Part shown: piece after piece, positions 1 to 8,412 of the stretch
Layout: each line of letters begins with the position of its first letter
How positions within the stretch are numbered: position 1 is the first letter of the stretch
Origin: Vibrio mangrovi
GTDB taxonomy: Bacteria > Pseudomonadota > Gammaproteobacteria > Enterobacterales > Vibrionaceae
Assembly: GCF_024346955.1 (NCBI RefSeq)
Contig: NZ_AP024884.1
Location: 1,116,001 to 1,180,000, forward strand
DNA: 64,000 nt
Reading direction: 5' to 3'
Notes under the pieces: generated by a model
Seen by the model: the letters and a program-made list of their open reading frames with translations, nothing else
Databases searched by the model: none
What the model was told of the DNA's origin: nothing
Position numbers and translations under genes: made by a program

Positions 1-92
1 GTCAGGCAGTGATTTCTGCCCGTGAAATCGGCAAAACACTACTGGCAACAATGGGTGACGACCCAGTCAACGATCGTCCGTCTTACATCTGA
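1..92 (+). CDS. pduB: PduB shell protein, C-terminal fragment
   Basis: Only the last 29 codons are inside the window; the frame opens at base 3 and ends with TGA at 90-92. The visible tail has the alternating small and charged residues of the last helix of a BMC shell protein (AREIGKTLLATMGDD). It lies 21 bases upstream of pduC, which is where pduB sits in known pdu operons; that position is the main reason for the name. PduB is a tandem-BMC trimer of the microcompartment shell. The rest of the gene, and presumably pduA and the regulator, are to the left of the window. Confidence 0.75.
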   Translation, partial: QAVISAREIGKTLLATMGDDPVNDRPSYI

Positions 93-113
93 TCAAATTA
101 ACGAGGTTGGTTC

Positions 114-1775
114 ATGCGTTCAAAAAGATTTGAAGCACTGGCAAAACGCCCGGTTAACCAGGACGGATTCGTAAAAGAATGGGTCGAAGAAGGCTTTATT
201 GCAATGGAAAGCCCTAACGATCCGAAACCATCAATCAAAATCGTCAACGGCAAAGTTGTCGAACTGGATGGTAAACCCGAATCCGAATTTGATTTAATTG
301 ATTTTTACATTGCTCGTTACGGCATTAACATCGACAACGCAGAAAAAGCGATGCAGATGGACTCCGTCAAAGTCGCCAATATGCTCTGCGACCCGAATGT
401 CAAACGAGATGAAATCATTCCACTCACCACAGCAATGACACCGGCAAAAATCGTTGAAGTCATGTCACAGATGAACGTGGTGGAAATGATGATGGCAATG
501 CAGAAAATGCGCGCCCGCCGTACACCATCACAACAAGCCCACGTCACCAATGTCCGCGATAATCCGGTCCAGATTGCAGCCGATGCTGCTGAAGGTGCCT
601 TCCGTGGTTTTGATGAACAGGAGACAACTGTCGCCGTCGCCCGCTACGCACCATTTAATGCGATTGCTCTGCTGATCGGTTCGCAGGTCGGCCGTCCGGG
701 CGTATTAACTCAATGCTCTCTGGAAGAAGCCACCGAGCTGAAACTGGGAATGCTGGGTCACACCTGCTATGCCGAAACCATTTCGGTTTATGGGACAGAA
801 CCCGTCTTTACCGATGGTGACGATACACCCTGGTCGAAAGGATTTCTGGCCTCGTCTTATGCGTCACGTGGTCTGAAAATGCGCTTTACTTCCGGTTCCG
901 GCTCTGAGGTTCAGATGGGTTATGCCGAAGGTAAATCGATGCTGTATCTGGAAGCACGGTGTATTTACATCACCAAAGCTGCGGGTGTTCAAGGGCTGCA
1001 AAATGGTTCGGTCAGTTGTATCGGCGTTCCTTCAGCAGTGCCTTCAGGTATTCGTGCCGTACTGGCGGAGAACCTGATCTGTGCAGCGCTCGATCTTGAA
1101 TGTGCATCCAGTAACGACCAGACATTCACCCACTCGGACATGCGCCGTACCGCACGTCTTTTGATGCAGTTCTTGCCCGGTACGGACTTTATCTCCTCCG
1201 GTTACTCGGCAACCCCGAACTACGACAACATGTTCGCCGGTTCCAACGAAGATGCCGAAGACTTCGATGACTACAACATCATCCAGCGGGACCTGAAAGT
1301 CGATGGCGGCCTTCGCCCGGTGCGTGAAGAAGACGTGATTGCCGTCCGTAACAAAGCAGCCCGTGCAATGCAGGCCGTATTTGCCGGATTAGGTTTCCCG
1401 GAAATCACCGATGAAGAAGTCACTGCTGCGACTTATGCCCACGGTTCTCAGGATATGCCGGAACGCAACATCGTTGAAGACATCAAAGCAGCTCAGGAAG
1501 TGATCGAACGTAGTCTGAGTGGACTGGATGTTGTCAAAGCGCTGGCAAAAGGCGGATTCGAAGATATCGCTCAGGATATGCTCGATATTCAGAAAGCCAA
1601 GATTTCCGGTGACTATTTGCATACATCCGCCATCATCATCGGCGATGGTCAGGTGCTTTCCGCAATCAACGATGTCAACGACTATGCCGGTCCAGCAACA
1701 GGATATCGTTTACAGGGTGAACGCTGGGATGAAATTAAAAATATCCCGAATGCCCTTGACCCGAAAGATCTTTGA
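114..1775 (+). CDS. pduC: Propanediol dehydratase large subunit PduC
   Basis: Large (alpha) subunit of coenzyme-B12-dependent diol dehydratase, which converts 1,2-propanediol to propionaldehyde inside the microcompartment. The 553-residue length matches the family (about 554), and the N-terminus (MRSKRFEALAKRPVNQDGF) and the TIM-barrel body with segments such as FTSGSGSE and YSATPNYDNMFAG are characteristic. The start at 114 has an ACGAGG ribosome site. It is followed at 15-base spacing by pduD and then pduE, so the three subunits are co-translated. Glycerol dehydratase (DhaB1) is a close relative, but the full pdu context here fixes diol dehydratase. Confidence 0.97.
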   Translation: MRSKRFEALAKRPVNQDGFVKEWVEEGFIAMESPNDPKPSIKIVNGKVVELDGKPESEFDLIDFYIARYGINIDNAEKAMQMDSVKVANMLCDPNVKRDEIIPLTTAMTPAKIVEVMSQMNVVEMMMAMQKMRARRTPSQQAHVTNVRDNPVQIAADAAEGAFRGFDEQETTVAVARYAPFNAIALLIGSQVGRPGVLTQCSLEEATELKLGMLGHTCYAETISVYGTEPVFTDGDDTPWSKGFLASSYASRGLKMRFTSGSGSEVQMGYAEGKSMLYLEARCIYITKAAGVQGLQNGSVSCIGVPSAVPSGIRAVLAENLICAALDLECASSNDQTFTHSDMRRTARLLMQFLPGTDFISSGYSATPNYDNMFAGSNEDAEDFDDYNIIQRDLKVDGGLRPVREEDVIAVRNKAARAMQAVFAGLGFPEITDEEVTAATYAHGSQDMPERNIVEDIKAAQEVIERSLSGLDVVKALAKGGFEDIAQDMLDIQKAKISGDYLHTSAIIIGDGQVLSAINDVNDYAGPATGYRLQGERWDEIKNIPNALDPKDL

Positions 1776-1790
1776 GAAGGAAGGCGAAAG

Positions 1791-2447
1791 ATGGTTGATA
1801 TCAATGAAAAACTATTGCGTCAGATTGTTGAAGACGTACTGAAAGAGATGCAGGGTGCCGACAAACCGGTCTCGTTTACCCGCTCTGCTCCGCCAGCCGG
1901 AGATGAAACATTCCTGCGTGAAACAGGACAGGCGCAGACCGGGACCAGCAAAGATGAAGTAATTATTGCTGTGGGACCGGCATTCGGATTAAGCCAGACC
2001 ACAAATATCGTCGGTACACCCCATCAGGCGATTATTCGCGAGCTGAAAGCCGGTATCGAAGAGGAAGGTTTGAAAGCCCGGGTGATCCGCTGTTTCAAAT
2101 CATCCGATGTGGCGTTTATTGCCGTCGAAGGTGATCGTCTCAGTGGCTCAGGTATCTGCGTCGGTATTCAGTCAAAAGGCACTGCGGTGATTCACCAGAA
2201 TGGTCTGCCACCACTGTCCAATCTGGAGCTGTTCCCACAGGCACCGCTGCTGACTTTAGAAACCTACCGTCAGATCGGAAAAAATGCAGCTAAATATGCC
2301 AAAGGTGAATCTCCTCAACCTGTCCCGACACTGAACGACCAGATGGCACGTCCAAAATATCAGGCGAAGTCAGCGGTCTTACATATCAAAGAAACCAAAC
2401 ATGTCGTGCAAGGTAAGAGTGCCGTTGAACTTGAAGTACTCGGCTAA
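1791..2447 (+). CDS. pduD: Propanediol dehydratase medium subunit PduD
   Basis: Medium (beta) subunit of diol dehydratase, 218 residues (family about 224). The first 18 residues (MVDINEKLLRQIVEDVLK) form an amphipathic helix of the kind that targets cargo to the microcompartment lumen, followed by a loose linker to about residue 45 and then the conserved core (VIIAVGPAFGLSQTTNIVG). A strong AGAAGGAAGG ribosome site precedes the ATG. It takes part in B12 binding with PduC and is placed between pduC and pduE as in other pdu operons. Confidence 0.96.
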   Translation: MVDINEKLLRQIVEDVLKEMQGADKPVSFTRSAPPAGDETFLRETGQAQTGTSKDEVIIAVGPAFGLSQTTNIVGTPHQAIIRELKAGIEEEGLKARVIRCFKSSDVAFIAVEGDRLSGSGICVGIQSKGTAVIHQNGLPPLSNLELFPQAPLLTLETYRQIGKNAAKYAKGESPQPVPTLNDQMARPKYQAKSAVLHIKETKHVVQGKSAVELEVLG

Positions 2448-2461
2448 CGAAGGGAAATGCT

Positions 2462-2986
2462 ATGAATTCTGAATCTATCGAAACTCTGGTTCGCGAAGTG
2501 CTGCAAAAGATGACCACTGCAAATGGTCAGGAAACCGCAGCGCCAGCCAGCCCGGCGGTAAAACCGAACAGCAGTGTCTCCGTCGCGGATTACCCGCTCG
2601 CCAACAAACATCCGGAGTGGGTAAAAACCAGTTCCGGAAAGACCCTTGATGATATCACGCTGGAAAATGTGCTCAATGACAGTGTCAAGTCACAGGACAT
2701 GCGTATTACACCTGAAGTGTTGCGTCTTCAGGCAGAAATCGCCCGCGACGCCGGGCGGGAACGTCTGGCCGTCAACTTTGAGCGTGCCGCAGAACTAACG
2801 GCGGTTCCGGATGATCGTGTTCTGGAAATCTATAACGCATTGCGTCCATACCGCTCCAGTAAAGAAGAGCTGTTGGTCATTGCAGACGAACTGGAGAACC
2901 AGTATCACGCTACCATTTGTGCAGCTTATGTCCGCGAGGCAGCAACGCTTTATGTTCAGCGTAAAAAACTCAGAGGCGACGATTAA
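2462..2986 (+). CDS. pduE: Propanediol dehydratase small subunit PduE
   Basis: Small (gamma) subunit of diol dehydratase, 174 residues, the usual family length. The N-terminal helix (MNSESIETLVREVLQKM) resembles the encapsulation peptides of PduD and PduP, then a Pro/Ala linker leads to the conserved core from about residue 40 (DYPLANKHPEWVKT). Ribosome site GAAGGGA ahead of ATG 2462. Completes the alpha-beta-gamma enzyme with the two preceding genes. Confidence 0.96.
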   Translation: MNSESIETLVREVLQKMTTANGQETAAPASPAVKPNSSVSVADYPLANKHPEWVKTSSGKTLDDITLENVLNDSVKSQDMRITPEVLRLQAEIARDAGRERLAVNFERAAELTAVPDDRVLEIYNALRPYRSSKEELLVIADELENQYHATICAAYVREAATLYVQRKKLRGDD

Positions 2987-3022
2987 ACCGGGACTCCGAC
3001 GAGCAGACTAAGAGGTGAGGTG

Positions 3023-4849
3023 ATGACATATATTGTAGGGATTGATATCGGAAATGCTTCCACTGAAGTCGTACTGGCTTCTCTGGAAGCTGACACTCCC
3101 CGTTTTATCGCCAGTGCCATCACGGAAACGACAGGCATCAAAGGAACCAAACGCAATTTGTTTGGGATCTATAAAGCGCTGGATCTGGTTACCGAGAAAG
3201 CCGGTCTCAGCCGTGATGCCATTGATATTGTGCGGATCAATGAAGCAACACCGGTCATCGGGGATGTGGCGATGGAAACCATTACCGAAACCATCATCAC
3301 CGAATCAACGATGATCGGCCACAATCCTAAAACCCCCGGAGGACTGGGGCTTGGGGTTGGTATCACCATCACCTTTCAGGACTTGCTCAAATGTGACAAT
3401 CACCAGCCCTATATTCTCGTCGTACCCAGTGAGATCGATTTTGAAGATACTGCGGCGATGATCAATGCCGCAACTCAGGCCGGATACGCCATTACCGCAG
3501 CTATTTTGCAAAAAGATGATGGTGTGCTGGTCAGTAACCGCTTGCAGCGCACGATTCCAATCGTCGACGAAGTCAAATATATCGAGAAGATTCCCCTCGG
3601 AATGTTGGCTGCCGTCGAAGTTGCAATGCCCGGTCAGGTCATTACTTCCTTATCCAACCCCTATGGCATTGCAACGGTTTTTGAGCTCAGTGCAGAAGAA
3701 ACCAAAAATATCGTTCCCGTTGCCCGGGCACTGATCGGCACCCGCTCTGCGGTCGTGGTCAAAACCCCGGCTGGAGATGTCAAAGCCAGAACCATTCCTG
3801 CTGGTCACATTACGCTTTACTCTGAAGGACGCACTACGTCGGTCGATGTCGCCAAGGGCAGCGAAGCGATCATGCAAGCCGTATCTGCCTGTAAAGCTCT
3901 GGATAATGTCACCGGTGAAGCCGGAACAAACATCGGCGGTATGCTGGAAAATGTCCGTCAGACCATGGCGGAACTGACCAACAAACCCAGTCAGGAAATC
4001 TATATTCAGGACCTGCTTGCCGTCGACACATTTATTCCCGTCAATGTCATCGGTGGTTTAGCCGGTGAATTCTCCCTTGAACATGCTGTTGGTATTGCTT
4101 CAATGGTGAAATCCGATCACCTGCAAATGGCCCGGATTGCCGAGGAGATTCACAATACACTCAAAGTTCAGGTTCAGGTTGGCGGGGCTGAAGCAGAAGC
4201 CGCGATTCTGGGTGCACTCACAACCCCCGGAACACAGACACCACTGGCAATTCTGGACTTAGGTGCCGGTTCGACCGATGCATCAATTATTGATCATCAG
4301 GGGAGCATTACGGCAACCCATCTGGCCGGTGCGGGAGATATGGTGACTTTAATCATTGCTTCGGAACTGGGTCTTGACGATAGCTATTTGGCAGAAGATA
4401 TCAAGAAATACCCGCTGGCTAAAGTAGAGAGTCTGTTTCACATCCGTCATGAAGACGGCACAGTGCAGTTTTTCGATAAACCATTACCCAGCGACCTTTT
4501 TGCCAGAGTCGTGGTCGTCAAAGAGAGTGGATTTACGCCACTTCAGGGAGAGGAATCACTCGAAAAAGTTCGCATGATTCGCCGTAGTGCCAAACAACGG
4601 GTCTTTGTTACCAACGCTCTGCGTGCGCTTTCGGCTGTCAGTCCGACAGGCAATATTCGTGATATTCCTTTTGTCGTACTGGTGGGTGGATCTTCACTGG
4701 ATTTTGAAGTACCACAACTCATCACCGACGCACTGGCTCATTACAACCTTGTGGCCGGTCAGGGCAATGTCCGGGGTTGTGAAGGCCCGCGTAACGCTGT
4801 CGCTACCGGTTTAATCCTCTCCTATCACCAGCAGGGAGGGAACCGGTAA
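3023..4849 (+). CDS. pduG: Diol dehydratase reactivase large subunit PduG
   Basis: Large subunit of the ATP-dependent chaperone-like factor that removes damaged B12 from inactivated diol dehydratase. About 608 residues, matching the family. The Hsp70/actin-type ATPase fold shows in the N-terminal GIDIGNASTEV motif and a second phosphate-binding motif DLGAGSTDAS near residue 413. A GTG at 3020 is in frame, but the ATG at 3023 with AGAGG seven bases upstream fits the family N-terminus (MTYIVGIDIGNAS). The stop codon TAA shares one base with the pduH start (TAATG), implying translational coupling. Confidence 0.96.
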   Translation: MTYIVGIDIGNASTEVVLASLEADTPRFIASAITETTGIKGTKRNLFGIYKALDLVTEKAGLSRDAIDIVRINEATPVIGDVAMETITETIITESTMIGHNPKTPGGLGLGVGITITFQDLLKCDNHQPYILVVPSEIDFEDTAAMINAATQAGYAITAAILQKDDGVLVSNRLQRTIPIVDEVKYIEKIPLGMLAAVEVAMPGQVITSLSNPYGIATVFELSAEETKNIVPVARALIGTRSAVVVKTPAGDVKARTIPAGHITLYSEGRTTSVDVAKGSEAIMQAVSACKALDNVTGEAGTNIGGMLENVRQTMAELTNKPSQEIYIQDLLAVDTFIPVNVIGGLAGEFSLEHAVGIASMVKSDHLQMARIAEEIHNTLKVQVQVGGAEAEAAILGALTTPGTQTPLAILDLGAGSTDASIIDHQGSITATHLAGAGDMVTLIIASELGLDDSYLAEDIKKYPLAKVESLFHIRHEDGTVQFFDKPLPSDLFARVVVVKESGFTPLQGEESLEKVRMIRRSAKQRVFVTNALRALSAVSPTGNIRDIPFVVLVGGSSLDFEVPQLITDALAHYNLVAGQGNVRGCEGPRNAVATGLILSYHQQGGNR

Positions 4850-5199
4850 TGAACATGCTTCAGGAAACCCCGGCGATTTATGTTGTACTTCACCAGATCA
4901 GTGAAGATGCCCTGCAACAGCTGTTCTGGGGCATGGAAGAAGAAGGAATTCCGTTCCGGATATCAACATCAGCAGAAAATGATCTGCGTAGTGAAGCTCA
5001 TCAGGCAGCCTCACTTTCTCCGCTGGCTGTCGGGATTGCCTGCAACCCCGGAGAAATCGTCCTGCATACCCGTAACCTGTCGCCGGATACCCCGCTGTTT
5101 CATCTTATCCTGAAAGATCAGGAACAGGATCGACAGCTACGCCATTTAGGCTGCAATGCCGCCCGTCTGGTCAAGGGACTACCGTTTAAGCCTTTGTAA
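4849..5199 (+). CDS. pduH: Diol dehydratase reactivase small subunit PduH
   Basis: Small subunit of the diol dehydratase reactivating factor; it exchanges with the dehydratase beta subunit during reactivation. 116 residues, the normal length, with the family core IYVVLHQISEDALQQLFWGMEEEGIP split over residues 10-35 and a GIACNPGEIVLHT segment. The start overlaps the pduG stop by one base. In most pdu operons the next gene is pduJ; here a short degraded ORF occupies that place. Confidence 0.94.
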   Translation: MNMLQETPAIYVVLHQISEDALQQLFWGMEEEGIPFRISTSAENDLRSEAHQAASLSPLAVGIACNPGEIVLHTRNLSPDTPLFHLILKDQEQDRQLRHLGCNAARLVKGLPFKPL

Positions 5200-5228
5200 C
5201 ACGACCTGCTCAGGAGAAAAAAGTACAG

Positions 5229-5333
5229 ATGAACAACGTATCAGGACGCATTGAAACCATAAACCGGAGCATAACCCCGGCAGCCATTGACGCCACGATG
5301 CGATCAACCCGTTCTGCACATCGCCCCGAATGA
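5229..5333 (+). pseudogene. Short ORF resembling a truncated pduJ (shell hexamer)
   Basis: A 34-codon ORF (ATG 5229, TGA 5331-5333) with a good AGGAG ribosome site at 5211-5215, placed exactly where pduJ normally lies between pduH and pduK. Its first residues MNNVSGRIET match the PduJ start as I remember it (MNNALGLVET), and ungapped the Asp-Ala at positions 21-22 and Ser 26 also coincide. The rest of the BMC domain is absent. The simplest reading is a pduJ copy that has suffered an internal deletion and drift. It could instead be an unrelated leader peptide; similarity is from memory, not alignment. Confidence 0.5.
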
Positions 5334-5343
5334 AGGAGCCCAC

Positions 5344-5889
5344 ATGAGAAAGTCATTAGGATTATTAGAAATTAAAGGGTTAGCCAGTGCGATAGTGGTC
5401 GCAGATGCAATGGCAAAAACAGCCGCAGTAGAACTGTTAGGCATTGAAACCGCCAAAGGCGGTGGCTGGATGACGATTAAAGTCTTGGGTGATGTTGCGG
5501 CAGTTCAGGCTTCTCTTTCAACAGGACAGGCATTGGCTGAACGAACCCATAGCCTGGTCGCCCAGGTGACTCTGGCACGACCTGACCAACAGGTTCTGGA
5601 CAGATTTGCCATTGCTGGTGTTCCTGAAGCCACGATTTCTGAAGCCACTGTCTCTGAAACCACAGCATCTGAAGCGGCCGTTTCTAAAGCCGGAGTATCT
5701 ATGGCTGTTACTGACAAAACAGTGGCTTCCGAACCGGCTGTCTCTGAACCTCCTGTTTCCGAAAAGACCGAGCCACCGGCAAAAGCTGAAAAAACCGAGC
5801 CGACCTGCAATTTATGCCACGACCCGCTTTGTCCGCGAATCAAAGGTGAAGCTCACAGTAAATGTCTCTATCACAAGAAGGTGAAGTAA
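5344..5889 (+). CDS. pduK: Microcompartment shell protein PduK
   Basis: BMC-domain shell protein with a C-terminal extension. Residues 1-85 form one BMC domain (MRKSLGLLEIKGLASAIVVA, then a GDVAAVQASLSTG segment). About residues 97-155 are a low-complexity linker of repeated Ser-Glu-Ala/Thr-Val units (SEATVSETTASEAAVSKAG), and the tail has a C-x2-C-x4-C-x10-C motif (CNLCHDPLCPR...KCLYH) likely to bind a metal or Fe-S cluster, as proposed for PduK. An in-frame start exists at 5287, but ATG 5344 has AAGGAG six bases upstream and fits the domain start. The linker is a DNA-level repeat and probably varies in length between strains. Confidence 0.92.
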   Translation: MRKSLGLLEIKGLASAIVVADAMAKTAAVELLGIETAKGGGWMTIKVLGDVAAVQASLSTGQALAERTHSLVAQVTLARPDQQVLDRFAIAGVPEATISEATVSETTASEAAVSKAGVSMAVTDKTVASEPAVSEPPVSEKTEPPAKAEKTEPTCNLCHDPLCPRIKGEAHSKCLYHKKVK

Positions 5890-5890
5890 C

Positions 5891-6520
5891 GTGGATATAG
5901 GTGAAGTAAAACAGACTGTTCGCGATGTACTGACTGAAATGCGCCTTCGCCCGATTCCGCTGGGAATTTCGAACCGACATCTGCATCTCAGTCAGCAGGA
6001 TTATGATCTGCTGTTTCCCAATCAGCCCATGGCCGTTCGGAACACGCTAAAGCAGCCCGGACAATATGCCGCAGCACAAACCGTCACGCTGGCAGGCCCG
6101 AAAGGCCAACTGGAAAGAGTCCGGATTCTGGGGCCGGTGCGTAGCACCACTCAGGTAGAAATATCAAAAACCGATGCCCGTACGCTGGGCATTCAGGCAC
6201 CGATCCGCCTTTCCGGAGATCTGGCCGGTACTCCGGGCATCCGGTTAATCACTCCCGATGCAGAACTGCAATTAAATCAGGGCGTGATTGTTGCTCTACG
6301 GCATATCCATATGTCGCCCCTCGATGCTCTGATTTATGGCGTCAGGCATGGTGACAGTGTTGCTGTAGCGATCGAAGGAACACACCGCAACAGCGTATTT
6401 GAAGAAGTCTCAGTGCGGGTGTCTCCGGATATGGTTCTGGAAATGCATCTGGATACCGACGAGGCCAACGCTGCCGATGCGGATAACCCCAAAGCCTATG
6501 CCCGGATTCTGGGGAGATAA
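5891..6520 (+). CDS. pduL: Phosphate propanoyltransferase PduL
   Basis: Converts propionyl-CoA and phosphate to propionyl phosphate and regenerates CoA inside the compartment. 209 residues. N-terminal helix MDIGEVKQTVRDVLTEM is an encapsulation-type peptide; the catalytic domain carries the metal-binding histidine motifs NRHLHLS near residue 28 and RHIHMS near residue 137 that define PduL. The start is GTG 5891, supported by AAGGTGAAG just upstream that lies over the pduK end, one base after the pduK stop. It hands its product to PduW. Confidence 0.96.
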   Translation: MDIGEVKQTVRDVLTEMRLRPIPLGISNRHLHLSQQDYDLLFPNQPMAVRNTLKQPGQYAAAQTVTLAGPKGQLERVRILGPVRSTTQVEISKTDARTLGIQAPIRLSGDLAGTPGIRLITPDAELQLNQGVIVALRHIHMSPLDALIYGVRHGDSVAVAIEGTHRNSVFEEVSVRVSPDMVLEMHLDTDEANAADADNPKAYARILGR

Positions 6521-6522
6521 CG

Positions 6523-7038
6523 ATGCCAGAGCTGAGTGAACAAGTGATTGCCGGAATTGTTGAACGTGTCGTTGAGATCATTCTCAAACGTGAACACGCC
6601 GTCTATACCACAACCTTCGCCAATCTGGCAGCAGACATCGCTCCAGAGATTCTGACCCGCTACGGGAACATCGTTGTCGAAGCTGTCGATGCGAATGGGA
6701 TTCTTACGCTCGCTCGCTGCCTGACTGAACAAATCGAGATTAGGAATCTGTTACACATCGTCAGCTTCGGCGCCCGTATCACACTGGTCATTCATCCGTC
6801 ACTCTGCGCCATACTCCCGGTGAAAGCATTATGTGCACTTCCATTCCACTGGCAAACCAGCGACGGTCGTCCGGTTTACCTGTGTAGCCAGAGCGTTATT
6901 TCGTATTCAAACGTTTGTGAATTATCCCACGCCATTCTGGTGACCCGGCCGAAAGCAATCGTGACCGTGATGGCTCAGGAAATCATGAATAAAAATCAAC
7001 TGATTTGGTCCCGTTCGGAGGACACATTATGGATTTAG
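6523..7038 (+). CDS. pduM: Microcompartment assembly protein PduM
   Basis: PduM family, about 171 residues (Salmonella about 163). Needed for proper compartment assembly in Salmonella; its biochemical role is not established. N-terminal amphipathic helix (PELSEQVIAGIVERVVEIIL) resembles a targeting peptide. Position between pduL and pduN is diagnostic because the sequence itself has no catalytic motif. Its last ten bases overlap the pduN start at 7029. Confidence 0.88.
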   Translation: MPELSEQVIAGIVERVVEIILKREHAVYTTTFANLAADIAPEILTRYGNIVVEAVDANGILTLARCLTEQIEIRNLLHIVSFGARITLVIHPSLCAILPVKALCALPFHWQTSDGRPVYLCSQSVISYSNVCELSHAILVTRPKAIVTVMAQEIMNKNQLIWSRSEDTLWI

Positions 7039-7310
7039 CAAAAGTTGTCGGCTCTGTCGTCTCAACCCAAAAATCAGACTCTCTGACCGGACGGAAACTA
7101 CTCCTTGTTCAGGCAGTCGACACCGATGGGACAAGCCCGAAAATCCCCGGTTCCGTACCGGAAGTGGCGATCGACTGTGTCGGCGCCGGAGATGGAGAGT
7201 TTGTGCTGGTGACCCGCGGTTCGTCAGCCCGGGCATGTCTGAATAATGCCGTATCAGCCGCAGATCTGTGTGTCATTGCAATTGTCGACTCACTTTCGGT
7301 CCACCAGTAA
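7029..7310 (+). CDS. pduN: Pentameric vertex shell protein PduN
   Basis: EutN/CcmL-family protein that closes the vertices of the microcompartment as a pentamer. 93 residues; family hallmarks are the N-terminal MDLAKVVGSVVSTQK, the KLLLVQ strand and the DCVGAGDGEFVLVTRGSSAR segment. A start at 7005 is possible, but ATG 7029 with CGGAGG at 7016-7021 gives the correct N-terminus. Overlaps the end of pduM by ten bases. Confidence 0.95.
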   Translation: MDLAKVVGSVVSTQKSDSLTGRKLLLVQAVDTDGTSPKIPGSVPEVAIDCVGAGDGEFVLVTRGSSARACLNNAVSAADLCVIAIVDSLSVHQ

Positions 7311-7344
7311 CTTGATCCACCAATAGTCATAGCGGAGAAACGTC

Positions 7345-8403
7345 GTGGGAATTTATACCAAAACCGGAGATAAAGGAACGACTGCACTTGTCAGTGGCGT
7401 CCGGGTTGCAAAAACCGATATTCAGGTTGAAGCCTACGGCACGATTGATGAGTTAAATACCCACATCAGTGTGGCTCAAAAGCAGGCGACAGTTCCGGAG
7501 ACCATTGCCCTTTTAGAGTCAATTCAGTATCAGCTCTTTTTTATGGGGGCGGAGCTGGCGTCACCAGATGTATCCATCCATGCAGATAATCAGCAGCAAG
7601 TGACGGATAGCGACATCAAAGCACTGGAAAATGCCATCGATCATGCCATGGCTCGGGTGCCGGAACTACACAGTTTCGTTCTGCCCGGCAGCTCAGGTGC
7701 CGGAAGTCAGTTACATCTGGCAAGAGCCGTTGCCCGCCGTGCCGAACGACGGATTCTGACGCTCAATGAAACTAAACCGGTTCGTGGTGAGTTGATGCGT
7801 TATCTGAATCGTCTCTCAGATGCGCTGTACGCTCTGGCCCGCAGAGAAGATCATGAACAACAGCTCCAGTCTGTCATTGCTCAGGTCACCACACGTTATC
7901 AGGCTGCCCTTTTGTCAAAAGAAGACATCTTGTCAGGAGAAAAGCTGGCAGAAAACAGACAATCAAAAACCACACCGCAAGAATCAACACCAAAACCACA
8001 GACTTCAGCGGATGCCACTCAGGCCGCACTGAAATTATTAACCCTTGCCGTGACAGAAGCACAGCGTATCGGTATTCCCATCGTGTTTGCGCTGGTCGAT
8101 AAGCACGGCAATGCCATTCTCAGCTATCGCATGCCAAACGCTTTGCTGGTCAGTCATGAACTCGCACCAAAGAAAGCGTATACCGCCGTCGCTCTTAAGA
8201 TGGCAACCCATGAACTTCATGCGCTGGTCCAGCCGGGTCAGGATCTCTACCAGCTGGAAGCCAGTTGCGCCGGTGAAATTGTCTCATTCGGCGGAGGCTT
8301 TCCCATCTGGATCGATGGGGAACTGGCAGGCGGTATCGGCATCAGCGGCGGCACTGTCGAACAGGATATGCAGATTGCACAAGCCGCATTACAAGGAATC
8401 TAA
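7345..8403 (+). CDS. pduO: Cob(I)alamin adenosyltransferase PduO (two-domain)
   Basis: Makes adenosylcobalamin for the diol dehydratase. Residues 1-185 are the PduO-type ATP:cob(I)alamin adenosyltransferase (GIYTKTGDKGTT at the N-terminus, FVLPGSSGAGSQLHLARAVAR and the RR motif that follows); residues about 215-352 are a GlcG/HbpS (DUF336) domain, known to bind haem in PduO, ending GIGISGGTVEQDMQIAQAAL. The start is GTG 7345, with GGAGAAA upstream. Full-length two-domain form, like Salmonella. Confidence 0.95.
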   Translation: MGIYTKTGDKGTTALVSGVRVAKTDIQVEAYGTIDELNTHISVAQKQATVPETIALLESIQYQLFFMGAELASPDVSIHADNQQQVTDSDIKALENAIDHAMARVPELHSFVLPGSSGAGSQLHLARAVARRAERRILTLNETKPVRGELMRYLNRLSDALYALARREDHEQQLQSVIAQVTTRYQAALLSKEDILSGEKLAENRQSKTTPQESTPKPQTSADATQAALKLLTLAVTEAQRIGIPIVFALVDKHGNAILSYRMPNALLVSHELAPKKAYTAVALKMATHELHALVQPGQDLYQLEASCAGEIVSFGGGFPIWIDGELAGGIGISGGTVEQDMQIAQAALQGI

Positions 8404-8412
8404 GGAATTACT

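Noticed and set aside
3020..3022. GTG start for pduG
   Set aside because: The adjacent ATG 3023 has better ribosome spacing and gives the family N-terminus.
5287..5343. Longer start for pduK
   Set aside because: The extra 19 residues are not BMC-like and overlap the pduJ remnant; ATG 5344 has a proper AAGGAG site.
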